This document shows, one piece after another, positions 1 to 5,854 of a stretch of 5,997 bases of DNA. Positions within the stretch are counted from its first letter, which is position 1; every line of letters starts with the position of its first letter. A program made the position numbers and the translations under genes. Origin of the DNA: Desulfobacula sp. (lineage in GTDB: Bacteria; Desulfobacterota; Desulfobacteria; Desulfobacterales; Desulfobacteraceae); contig JAABTB010000153.1 of the NCBI GenBank assembly GCA_011390085.1, forward strand, positions 1 through 5,997, in the 5' to 3' direction. A model generated the notes under the pieces. It saw only the letters and a list, made by a program, of their open reading frames with translations, was not told where the DNA came from and made no database searches.

Positions 1-261
1 CGGGAACTCATCAATACCATGGAGCGTTCCGTTATCGTCACCCATGATGACAGCCTCAAACCGGCTGATTTATCTCCCGCCGTTGCGCATTTCAACCCGT
101 CTGCGTCTTCAGACTCGGGCTTTCAAAATCTGGATGAGATTGAAAAGCAGCATATCCAAAACGTTCTTCTCCATACATCTTCCCTTGATGAAGCCGCCCG
201 GGTGCTGGGGATCGATCCGGCCACATTATGGCGCAAGCGAAAGAAATATCAGCTTGAATAG
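1..261 (+). CDS. sigma-54-dependent transcriptional regulator (NtrC family), C-terminal fragment
   Basis: The reading frame is open from the first base, so the gene begins outside the window; the ATG at 19 is internal. The first residues, RELINTMERSVIV, match the end of the sigma-54-interacting AAA+ domain, where family members carry a (GNV)REL-N-ER-V segment. A variable linker follows, then a Fis-type DNA-binding domain over about the last 45 residues: a helix starting LDEIEKQHIQNVL and a helix-turn-helix with AARVLGIDPATLWRKRKKY. That HTH form is common in response regulators of the NtrC/AlgB type. Such proteins bind upstream enhancer sites and use ATP hydrolysis to open sigma-54 promoters. 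A sigma-54 promoter lies about 100 bases downstream, so control of the next operon is possible but is inference. The receiver or sensor domain is not visible, so the signal is unknown. Confidence 0.9.
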   Translation, partial: RELINTMERSVIVTHDDSLKPADLSPAVAHFNPSASSDSGFQNLDEIEKQHIQNVLLHTSSLDEAARVLGIDPATLWRKRKKYQLE

Positions 262-281
262 ATCTTGCATTTTGCAAAGAT
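262..281. repeat. imperfect inverted repeat just after the regulator stop codon
   Basis: ATCTTGCA and TGCAAAGAT face each other across a 3-base spacer, with one unpaired base; the core TTGCA-TTT-TGCAA at 265-277 is perfect. It ends about 82 bases upstream of the -24 element of the sigma-54 promoter, a usual distance for an enhancer-binding-protein site. It could instead be a hairpin in the mRNA end of the regulator gene. Only one copy was seen. Confidence 0.4.
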
Positions 282-306
282 AATCCGCTCCGGATCTTTC
301 ATTTTT
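276..306 (+). terminator. possible Rho-independent terminator of the regulator gene
   Basis: ATCCG (283-287) pairs with CGGAT (291-295) across a 3-base CTC loop. The stem continues with AAAG (276-279) against CTTT (296-299) past a 3-base bulge, and is followed by CATTTTT. The stem is short and bulged, so termination would be moderate at best. Its left arm overlaps the right arm of the inverted repeat at 262-281, so the two folds exclude each other. Confidence 0.4.
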
Positions 307-362
307 CAAGGCCGATTTTCCTGTCTTTTTTATAATCCATTGATATTTAAAGCTTTATCCTT

Positions 363-380
363 TTGGTATGCTCTTTGCTG
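363..380 (+). promoter_or_regulatory. sigma-54 (RpoN) -24/-12 promoter
   Basis: The sequence TTGGTATGCTCTTTGCTG fits the sigma-54 consensus TTGGCACG-N4-TTGCW. The invariant GG (365-366) and GC (377-378) are present with exact spacing, 12 bases from the first G of GG to the G of GC, and the TTTGCT -12 block is complete. The mismatches in the -24 block are T for C at two positions. The predicted start of transcription is near 390, giving a leader of about 95 bases before the 118-residue gene and ktrBA. It lies just downstream of a sigma-54 activator gene, which strengthens the call. Confidence 0.7.
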
Positions 381-486
381 TGAATAAACGACCATCGATT
401 GAGATGAGGGCTGTGCAGGATTTTAATGCAACCGGCAAAGGATAGGATTTGCAGAATGCAAGACACGTTGTTTGGAGTGAAAAGAT

Positions 487-843
487 ATGATAAAGGAAAT
501 CCCGGTGATTGTTCTTATGGAAACGATTCACCGTGAAATGATGGTAACCCTTCAGGAAAGCGGCGTGACCTTGTTTAAAAGCTATAAAGCGGATATAATC
601 ATCGACTTGAACCGGATAAAAGACCTTGTCAAGAGGGGAGACCCTTCCCTGTTTATTCGGGAAATGATTAAAAAACTATGCCCGGCCCTCAATCGTGTCG
701 GGAGTGATGATCAAGAGGAGTTGACGGTTTGCGGTGCATATATGAACCGGATGGTATTGGGAGGGAAAAGGTTGCACGAAGTGTGTGAAACCCTGAATCA
801 TCTTCACTGTGAATATTTAATCAATTCAGGGACAAGCATATGA
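487..843 (+). CDS. uncharacterised 118-aa protein, first gene of the ktr operon
   Basis: I do not recognise a family. The protein is soluble-looking, with no signal peptide or membrane segment, and is mostly predicted alpha-helical with a possible short beta strand near the N-terminus (IPVIVLM) and another at ADIIIDL. It has four cysteines (65, 82, 100, 108). The C-terminal stretch HEVCETLNHLHCEY (97-110) groups three His and two Cys, which could bind metal or sense redox state, although this is only suggestive. The start at 487 is backed by GGAG at 474-477, nine bases upstream. The stop overlaps the ktrB start as ATGA (840-843), a classic coupling arrangement, and this supports a real gene. 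Position suggests a regulator or assembly partner of KtrB/KtrA, perhaps under the sigma-54 promoter upstream. It might also be a degenerate or very divergent member of a known family. Confidence 0.75.
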   Translation: MIKEIPVIVLMETIHREMMVTLQESGVTLFKSYKADIIIDLNRIKDLVKRGDPSLFIREMIKKLCPALNRVGSDDQEELTVCGAYMNRMVLGGKRLHEVCETLNHLHCEYLINSGTSI

Positions 844-2210
844 ATCTTCGCAGTCGCATCCTGAAGCTGAATCCGGCCACGCTTATCCTGCTCAGTTTTT
901 TTCTGGTGATTCTCTCGGGCACGGTTCTGTTGAAAATACCCGCTTCCACCACCGCCCATACCATACCCTGGATAGATGCATTGTTTACGGCAACCTCGGC
1001 AGTCTGTGTGACGGGACTGATTGTCATGGACACAGGAACCGCTTTTACGGTTTTCGGCCAATGGGTTATCCTGGCCCTGATCCAGATCGGCGGGCTGGGT
1101 ATCATGACCATTTCCGTGGCCTTGTTTCACTGGATGGGCAGGAGAATTTCCTTTCATCAGCGAATGGCCATGCAGGGCCTGTTTTCGTCCCAGCCCAGGG
1201 AAGATATTTTCAATCTGGTCAGGAACATTGTTTTGATGACCTTGGGCGTAGAATTTTTGGGGGCTGTATTTTTAACCCTTCACTGGAGCCGGGAATTCGG
1301 TTTTGGCCAGGCTGTTTTTCAAGCGGTTTTTCATTCGGTTTCAGCCTTCTGCAATGCAGGATTTGCCTTGTTCCCGGACAGTATGATGAAATACGGCGAC
1401 AGCTATCTTTTAAATGCGGTCGTCTGTTGCCTCATCATCATCGGAGGGATCGGCTTTCCTGTGCTTTATGATCTGCAAAGCTGGTTCAAGCTTCACAGGA
1501 TCAAACGATTCAGATTTTCGGTCCAAACCAAGACGGTTCTGGTGACGACCCTGGTTTTAATCATCGGGGGGGCATTGTTTATTTATATAACGGAACGGCA
1601 GGGTTTTTTGGATGGGAAACCCGTGAGCTTCAGGATACTGACCTGCCTGTTCCAATCCATTACCTGCCGGACGGCAGGATTTAATACAATGGACATCGGC
1701 GGACTCAAAGATGCCACCCTGATCATCATGATTTTTCTGATGTTTTTCGGGGCCTCCCCCGGTTCCTGCGGCGGAGGGGTGAAAACCACGACCTTGGCCT
1801 TGCTGACGGGATTTACCCTGAGCGGCATCCGAAGAAAAACCCGGGTTAATCTCTTTAAGAAGAGTATTCCGTCCGAGACTGTTAACCGGAGCATCACCCT
1901 GGTTCTGGTCTCCATCGGGATCATCGGCCTGGTCATTTTAATGATGCTGGTGGGCGATTCCATCACAGGCCATGACATTCAACAGCCAAGGGGTTCTTTT
2001 CTCTTGTATTTTTTTGAAACGGTCTCGGCCTTCGGCACCGTGGGCTTATCCATGGGTGCGACACCGGATCTCAGCGAATGGGGAAAGTCCATGATCATTA
2101 TCATGATGGTCATCGGCAGGGTGGGGGTGCTGACGTTCTCCTATATCATTGTCGGCAAAGGCCCCACCAACGGAATTGAGCACTCTGAAGAGAATATGAT
2201 GATCGGATGA
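840..2210 (+). CDS. ktrB: KtrB/TrkH-family potassium uptake protein, K+-translocating subunit
   Basis: This 456-residue integral membrane protein moves K+ across the inner membrane. It shows the fourfold M1-P-M2 layout of the Trk/Ktr/HKT superfamily, with one filter glycine per pore loop: TSAVCVTGL (52-60, Gly59), SVSAFCNAGF (166-175, Gly174), SITCRTAGF (273-281, Gly280) and TVSAFGTVGL (394-403, Gly402). The conserved glycine-rich gating loop of the third repeat, GASPGSCGGGVKTTT (304-318), and the C-terminal GRVGVLTF (426-433) are both intact. Its length is typical of KtrB rather than the longer TrkH, which has extra N-terminal helices. It overlaps the preceding gene by four bases and is followed ten bases later by its RCK partner. 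KtrB proteins studied elsewhere are often Na+-dependent, but ion coupling cannot be read here. There is no truncation or missing filter residue. Confidence 0.95.
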   Translation: MNLRSRILKLNPATLILLSFFLVILSGTVLLKIPASTTAHTIPWIDALFTATSAVCVTGLIVMDTGTAFTVFGQWVILALIQIGGLGIMTISVALFHWMGRRISFHQRMAMQGLFSSQPREDIFNLVRNIVLMTLGVEFLGAVFLTLHWSREFGFGQAVFQAVFHSVSAFCNAGFALFPDSMMKYGDSYLLNAVVCCLIIIGGIGFPVLYDLQSWFKLHRIKRFRFSVQTKTVLVTTLVLIIGGALFIYITERQGFLDGKPVSFRILTCLFQSITCRTAGFNTMDIGGLKDATLIIMIFLMFFGASPGSCGGGVKTTTLALLTGFTLSGIRRKTRVNLFKKSIPSETVNRSITLVLVSIGIIGLVILMMLVGDSITGHDIQQPRGSFLLYFFETVSAFGTVGLSMGATPDLSEWGKSMIIIMMVIGRVGVLTFSYIIVGKGPTNGIEHSEENMMIG

Positions 2211-2220
2211 AAGGAGCAGA

Positions 2221-2880
2221 ATGAAAAAATTTGCAGTCATAGGGCTTGGCAATTTCGGTTTTTTTGCAGCCAAGGCCTTATATGAGGACGGCAATGAGGT
2301 CATTGCCATTGATCTGGATAAATCCAGGGTCCAGGCCATTGATTCCTATTGCACCGAAGCCGTTGTCCTTCAGGCCACGGACAAGGAGAAACTAAAGGTG
2401 CTGGGGTTGGAAAATATGGATGGGGTCATTGTTTCAACCGGAACAAAAATCAGCACCAGTATATTGATCTGCAATTATTTACAGGAAATCGGGGTGAAAA
2501 AGATTCTGGTCAAGGCCCAGGATGAAGATCATGGGAAAATTTTAAAAAAAGTAGGGGCGACCGAAATTATTCATCCTGAGCGGGACATGGCGGTACGAGT
2601 ATCCAGGAGCCTTTCCCAGCCCAATGTGATGGATTTTATTCCGTTATCGGATGATTATGACCTCGTCCAGGTGGACCCTCCCAAGGAGTTCATTGGTAAG
2701 AGCTTGAAAACCCTGAACCTGAGAGCCCGGTATAATATCCATATTATCGCCATCAAGGAACTGGTCCCGGAAAATTTCATTCTGGTTCCCCATGCGGATT
2801 TTGTAATTAAGGACAGTGATATTCTGATGATTCTGGGAAAATCCGAAGACATACGAAAAATAAAGGTCTTAAAAGCCTGA
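2221..2880 (+). CDS. ktrA: KtrA/TrkA-family potassium channel regulatory subunit (RCK protein)
   Basis: This 219-residue cytoplasmic protein should form the octameric ring that opens KtrB on nucleotide binding. The N-terminal RCK_N Rossmann fold starts at once with FAVIGLGNFG (GxGxxG, 8-13). The acidic residue closing strand 2 (Asp31 in IAIDLD) contacts the ribose in this fold, and the family motif IIHPERDMA follows at about 116-124. RCK_C (TrkA_C) fills about residues 140-219, with the typical IGKSLKTLNLR and a closing ILMILG strand. It has a single RCK pair, as in KtrA, unlike double-length TrkA. AAGGAG at 2211-2216 is the ribosome binding site, and the gene lies ten bases after the ktrB stop, so the two are cotranscribed. 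In other bacteria KtrA responds to ATP/ADP, and some RCK_C domains bind c-di-AMP; which applies here is not visible. Confidence 0.94.
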   Translation: MKKFAVIGLGNFGFFAAKALYEDGNEVIAIDLDKSRVQAIDSYCTEAVVLQATDKEKLKVLGLENMDGVIVSTGTKISTSILICNYLQEIGVKKILVKAQDEDHGKILKKVGATEIIHPERDMAVRVSRSLSQPNVMDFIPLSDDYDLVQVDPPKEFIGKSLKTLNLRARYNIHIIAIKELVPENFILVPHADFVIKDSDILMILGKSEDIRKIKVLKA

Positions 2881-2917
2881 AAAGGACGAATAATGAACGA
2901 TATGCCCTAAAAAGGCC

Positions 2918-2945
2918 TTGACTTTTTCTCCTGAGGCTATATTAT
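2918..2945 (+). promoter_or_regulatory. sigma-70 promoter of the cold-shock gene
   Basis: The -35 box TTGACT (2918-2923) and -10 box TATTAT (2940-2945) are separated by 16 bases, each matching consensus in five of six positions. The start would be near 2952, leaving a leader of about 120 bases before the csp ATG. The -35 box overlaps a weak A/T hairpin (2909-2914 with 2922-2927) that could partly terminate ktrA transcripts. Confidence 0.6.
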
Positions 2946-2948
2946 GAT

Positions 2949-3075
2949 CCAGCTTGCGCTGGTTTATGTAAAGCGCACAGGTTCCTTTCCATGGTGCCTT
3001 CCAGGCAAAATAAGGGATATTACCATCAAGACGGGAACAGTATTATTATTTTATTTTTTATAGGAGATTGCCGGC
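2949..3075 (+). promoter_or_regulatory. long 5' leader of the cold-shock gene, possible RNA thermosensor
   Basis: The leader carries two small stem-loops: CCAGC-TTGC-GCTGG (2949-2962) at or close to the predicted 5' end, and TGCC-TTCCA-GGCA (2995-3007). It then becomes very A/T-rich up to the ribosome binding site AGGAG (3062-3066). Long structured leaders that control translation at low temperature are known for cspA of E. coli. No cold-box match was seen, so a thermosensor role is inference from length and position. Confidence 0.35.
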
Positions 3076-3276
3076 ATGGCTAAAGGTATCGTAAAGTGGT
3101 TTAACGACTCAAAAGGGTTTGGATTTATTGAGCAGGAAAACGGAAAAGATTTGTTTGTGCATCACACAAGCATTAATGCAGCGGGTTTTAAGTCTTTGAA
3201 AGAAGGCGATCACGTTACATTTGAAATTGAAGAAGGTAACAAAGGCCCGGCTGCAAAAAATGTAACGGTTGAGTAG
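3076..3276 (+). CDS. cold-shock domain protein, CspA family
   Basis: This 66-residue single-domain protein has the standard length of the family. It forms a small beta barrel that binds single-stranded RNA or DNA and melts mRNA structure. The opening [15 protein letters not shown] contains RNP1 (KGFGFI, 13-18), RNP2 follows as LFVHH (26-30), and the closing GPAAKNVTV is typical. All the usual aromatic nucleic-acid contacts (Trp8, Phe15, Phe17, Phe27, His29) are present. AGGAG at 3062-3066 sits nine bases before the ATG. With its own promoter and a strong terminator, it looks monocistronic. Paralogues in one genome differ in being cold-induced or constitutive, and sequence alone does not say which this is. 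Confidence 0.97.
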   Translation: MAKGIVKWFNDSKGFGFIEQENGKDLFVHHTSINAAGFKSLKEGDHVTFEIEEGNKGPAAKNVTVE

Positions 3277-3321
3277 TTAAACACTTTATTCGACTGAATA
3301 CGTCATTTATTGACTGTTAAA

Positions 3322-3357
3322 AAAAAGCCCTTTTCCATCATTGGTTGAGGGCTTTTT
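3322..3357 (+). terminator. Rho-independent terminator after the cold-shock gene
   Basis: AAAAAGCCCT (3322-3331) and AGGGCTTTTT (3348-3357) form a perfect 10-base-pair stem around a 16-base loop; the T tract is the outer part of the stem. A CCA/TGG pairing inside the loop may extend it. The A tract on the left means it could also work on the other strand. A further small hairpin, TATTC-GACT-GAATA, lies at 3287-3300. Confidence 0.85.
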
Positions 3358-3383
3358 GATTCATACATCAAAACGGATATGAA

Positions 3384-3389
3384 AAAGGA
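3384..3389 (+). promoter_or_regulatory. ribosome binding site that decides the TPR gene start
   Basis: AAAGGA abuts an ATG at 3390, too close to serve it, but lies six bases before the in-frame ATG at 3396, a normal spacing. The start at 3396 is therefore preferred. Confidence 0.65.
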
Positions 3390-3395
3390 ATGATT

Positions 3396-4070
3396 ATGGC
3401 AAACGCTAAAGACATAAATCCTGCTAAAAACATAATTCCTGAAGGTTATGTAAAAAAACAGACCCTGATCGTTGCGATTGTATCGTGCCTGGCGATTGGA
3501 TTCGTGGGCGGCACCCTGTATTCCTCCTTTAAGCTGGCGCCGGGAAATTCCGTCAAGGAGCAAGGCGCGGCATCGGTGCAAAGGGTAGAGTCCGATGAAC
3601 ATCCGGATCTTTCCATGGAATTGTCGGCCAAAATTTCCGAGATTCAGGAATATCTTAAAACCCATCCCGATGATGCGGAAGCCTGGACCAAGGTCGGGAA
3701 TCTGTTTTATGATTCGGACCAGGCGCAGAACGCCATTGACGCCTATGAAAAATCCCTGGCCATTGAACCTGGAAGAATAGGGGTGATAACGGATCTTGGA
3801 ACCATGTACCGCAGGAATAATCAACCGCAGAAAGCCATTGAAATGTTTGATAAAGCCATTGCCATTGACCCGTCTTTTGAAACGGCCCGGTTTAATAAGG
3901 GGGTTGTCTTGCTGCATGACCTGAATGATCTGGAGGGCTGTATCAAAGAATGGGAAGCCATTATCGAGATCAATCCCATGGCCATGGCGCCCAACGGGGA
4001 TTCCGTGGATGCCCTGGTTCAGAGAATGAAAACCCGGAAACCGGCATCTGATAAAGAAAACACGCCTTAA
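3396..4070 (+). CDS. membrane-anchored tetratricopeptide repeat protein
   Basis: This is a 224-residue protein. One hydrophobic helix at about 23-43 (LIVAIVSCLAIGFVGG), with Lys20-Lys21 just before it and little else hydrophobic, suggests an inner-membrane anchor with the C-terminal part in the periplasm. A polar linker (about 48-75) leads to three TPR units at about 93-126, 127-160 and 161-194. These show the usual W/G/Y/A/P pattern, for example AWTKVGNLFYDSDQAQNAI and PQKAIEMFDKAIAIDP. The tail after NPMAMAPNGDSVDALV is lysine-rich. TPRs bind proteins; the layout resembles the CcmI/NrfG-like TPR proteins of cytochrome c maturation, but no cytochrome or ccm gene is in view, so that role is not claimed. 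The next gene starts one base after its stop, so the two are probably coupled. Confidence 0.85.
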   Translation: MANAKDINPAKNIIPEGYVKKQTLIVAIVSCLAIGFVGGTLYSSFKLAPGNSVKEQGAASVQRVESDEHPDLSMELSAKISEIQEYLKTHPDDAEAWTKVGNLFYDSDQAQNAIDAYEKSLAIEPGRIGVITDLGTMYRRNNQPQKAIEMFDKAIAIDPSFETARFNKGVVLLHDLNDLEGCIKEWEAIIEINPMAMAPNGDSVDALVQRMKTRKPASDKENTP

Positions 4071-4071
4071 A

Positions 4072-4773
4072 TTGAAACCGCTATTTCTCGATCTCGACAA
4101 TTTTCATGTTGAAATTGTTCAAAAGAGAATCAAAAATATTTATTTCAGGGTGTATCTCCAAAAGCAGACCATTCTTGTCTCCGCTCCGGCCCACCTTGAT
4201 CCTGAAATCCTGAATCAGGCCATCCTGTCAAAAAAAGACTGGATTATCCGGCAGGTGAATAAACGAACGGCAAGGCAGCCCGCTCCTGAAAAAACCTATG
4301 TTACCGGTGAAAACTTTTTGTTTCAAGGAAAGGCTTACCCCCTGAGCGTGATGGAGCAGGAACAGGAGAAGCCTTCATGTATTTTCAGGGATGAGTATAT
4401 TCAGTTGATCGTAAAGCCCGGTTCCACTCTTTTTGACCGGCAAAGTCTGATTGACGGCTGGTGCCGGAAAGAAATACAAAAGGCCGTCCCCCTTATTCTT
4501 GAAAAATGGGAGCCCCTGATAGGGGTTATAATTCGTCAGTTCGGCGTCCGGAAAATGAAAACCCGCTGGGGAAGCTGTAATATCAATGCGGCCCGGATAT
4601 GGCTGAACCTGAGCCTGATTCATCTTCCCCCCCGGTTTCTTGAATATGTGACCGTCCATGAAATGGTTCATCTCCTGGAAAGAGGTCATAATGCAAGGTT
4701 CAAAGGATTTATGGACCGGTTTATACCGGATTGGCGAGATCTGAAAAAAGAACTGGGGCGATTCAGCCTTTAA
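4072..4773 (+). CDS. YgjP-like zinc metallopeptidase (DUF45 / M48-type HExxH protein)
   Basis: This 233-residue protein carries the full YgjP/DUF45 signature. KTRWGSCN (163-170) precedes the zinc site HEMVH (196-200), followed by His206 and Phe210 in HEMVH-L-L-ERGHNARF; His196, His200 and His206 would bind zinc, with Glu197 catalytic. The N-terminal part, KNIYFRVYLQKQTILVSAP and KKDWIIRQ, is also typical. No signal peptide is seen, so it is likely cytoplasmic. The family is widespread, but its substrate is poorly known. The start is TTG at 4072, one base after the TPR stop: no ATG occurs in frame between the TGA at 4027 and the conserved region, and no clear Shine-Dalgarno precedes it. Translation may depend on ribosomes finishing the TPR gene. 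A start a few codons away cannot be excluded. Confidence 0.88.
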   Translation: MKPLFLDLDNFHVEIVQKRIKNIYFRVYLQKQTILVSAPAHLDPEILNQAILSKKDWIIRQVNKRTARQPAPEKTYVTGENFLFQGKAYPLSVMEQEQEKPSCIFRDEYIQLIVKPGSTLFDRQSLIDGWCRKEIQKAVPLILEKWEPLIGVIIRQFGVRKMKTRWGSCNINAARIWLNLSLIHLPPRFLEYVTVHEMVHLLERGHNARFKGFMDRFIPDWRDLKKELGRFSL

Positions 4774-4799
4774 TACAGGTTGGACATGGAAATCGCCGT

Positions 4800-5840
4800 T
4801 TAGAAGGAGACCGTCAAAGTCAGTGACCCGATGACCTGACCTTTTTCCTGACCGTCAAATTGCTTGGTCCTGAAAAGATGGCGGTAGGTGATTTTGATGG
4901 TATCAAAGCTGAAGGCATAACCGGCTGAAATATCCGCCACCAGAGGCTTTTTATCAACATCAGGGCTGGATTCAAAGGTATTTCCGTCCAGGAAGATGTC
5001 CCGGCCCACGGCCTCCACCTGGGAGCTTAAAAATATATGGGAGCCGAAGTTTTTCCAGCCCGGCGCTGAATTTTCAATGACCGGAGCACTGATGCCGGCG
5101 CCTGCATGGATGATATCCGACCCGAAATCCAGGGGGATATTATGGCCCAGGCGGATTTCTGCCCCGGCAAACCCGGATATTCTCACATTCCCGAGGGTCA
5201 TCCCGGAATGGGAAATGAGGTCATATTCCAAATATTCAAAAAATTCATACCTGTGCAACCGCCATTTGCGCTGCCAGGAAAGACTCAAGGCCGGTTCATT
5301 GTGAAGCTGATTCTCCCAGCCTTTGGCCGTGGGAATATCCCGGAGTTCATGGACCTTGTTCTGTGAGAATTCAGCCTTGGCCGCAGGCCCGACAACGCCC
5401 ATGAGGATTTCAAGGGTATCCAGAACCGTTTTTGTTTTGCTGTGCAGGGCAAGGCCGCTGTATAGAAATCCGGCATAGGGCCGGTCGTTTTCGATGAGGG
5501 TGGTAATCTGGATATCATTGGGCGTAAAAATCTGCTGGCCCAGAACAATGCCGATATTATGGGTGCTGTTGGGATCACCGGAAAAAGGGATGGCCTGGAT
5601 AATGGGAAAGGCCCATTCCGGAAGCCGCACATCATCTTTATATTGTTTCAGATCCTTGGAGAGCCAGCTCAATTGGACGGCATTGGTATAGTATTTGTCC
5701 GTATCACCGAACAGGTCGTTTTCAAAGAAGACCTGGAAGGTTTGAAGTTCGGAAGGGTTTTTGGAAAATGCCCGGACCGGGAAAAATAAAACCGGAACCA
5801 AAAGGAAAATAAGGATACGGGATATGAATAAACGGTTCAT
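4800..5840 (-). CDS. LpxR-family lipid A deacylase (DUF2219), outer membrane
   Basis: This is a 346-residue protein counted from the preferred ATG at 5840. It begins with a signal peptide (MNRLF, then hydrophobic ILIFLLVPVLFF, with cleavage likely near AFS at about 24-26). The LpxR family landmarks follow: FFENDLFGDTDKYYTNAVQLSW (39-59 region), GQQIFTPNDI (101-110), NDRPYAGFLYSGL (118-130) and GWENQLHNEPALS (174-186). It ends in an aromatic outer-membrane beta-signal, SLTLTVSF. LpxR enzymes are 12-stranded barrels that remove the 3'-acyloxyacyl group of lipid A in a Ca2+-dependent manner. Asn41-Asp42 fit the catalytic Asn-Asp of Salmonella LpxR, and Glu182 probably fits its Glu128. The position expected for His122 appears to be Glu176, with His180 close by, so activity is less certain than the fold. 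An upstream in-frame ATG at 5855 overlaps the preceding gene's stop, but the better ribosome binding site serves 5840. Confidence 0.88.
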   Translation of the reverse strand: MNRLFISRILIFLLVPVLFFPVRAFSKNPSELQTFQVFFENDLFGDTDKYYTNAVQLSWLSKDLKQYKDDVRLPEWAFPIIQAIPFSGDPNSTHNIGIVLGQQIFTPNDIQITTLIENDRPYAGFLYSGLALHSKTKTVLDTLEILMGVVGPAAKAEFSQNKVHELRDIPTAKGWENQLHNEPALSLSWQRKWRLHRYEFFEYLEYDLISHSGMTLGNVRISGFAGAEIRLGHNIPLDFGSDIIHAGAGISAPVIENSAPGWKNFGSHIFLSSQVEAVGRDIFLDGNTFESSPDVDKKPLVADISAGYAFSFDTIKITYRHLFRTKQFDGQEKGQVIGSLTLTVSF

Positions 5841-5846
5841 GATACG

Positions 5847-5853
5847 CCTTTCC
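5847..5853 (-). promoter_or_regulatory. ribosome binding site that decides the lpxR-like gene start
   Basis: Read on the - strand, GGAAAGG lies six bases before the ATG at 5840. The alternative ATG at 5855 has no such site and would add five residues (MERRI) before the signal peptide, though its TAATG overlap with the upstream stop keeps it possible. Confidence 0.6.
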
Positions 5854-5854
5854 A

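Noticed and set aside
331..336. Perfect TATAAT, candidate sigma-70 -10 box upstream of the ktr operon
   Set aside because: No acceptable -35 sequence lies 16-18 bases upstream and there is no extended TG; it sits in a generally A/T-rich run. The sigma-54 element downstream is much better formed.
340..372. TTGATA with TATGCT as a sigma-70 promoter
   Set aside because: The spacer is 21 bases, too long for a working promoter; TATGCT is also part of the sigma-54 match.
804..1157. Long open frames antisense to the start of ktrB
   Set aside because: They lie opposite strongly conserved KtrB pore-loop sequence, have no ribosome binding site or family resemblance, and are explained as shadows.
2893..2910. 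Five-codon frame MNDMP after ktrA with an AAAGGA-like ribosome binding site
   Set aside because: Too short to support as a gene; such frames occur by chance, and it lies just before the csp promoter.
2909..2927. AAAAAG/CTTTTT hairpin as a terminator for ktrA
   Set aside because: Six base pairs, nearly all A-T, with a 7-base loop: too weak to list as a terminator, though it may contribute.
3310..3341. TTGACT before the TPR gene as a -35 box
   Set aside because: No -10-like sequence is found at the right distance, and the segment is largely inside the csp terminator.
3303..4100. 265-codon open frame antisense to the TPR gene
   Set aside because: The + strand shows clear TPR motifs in frame; the antisense product is repetitive Gly/Phe/Arg-rich as expected of a shadow and runs through the terminator.
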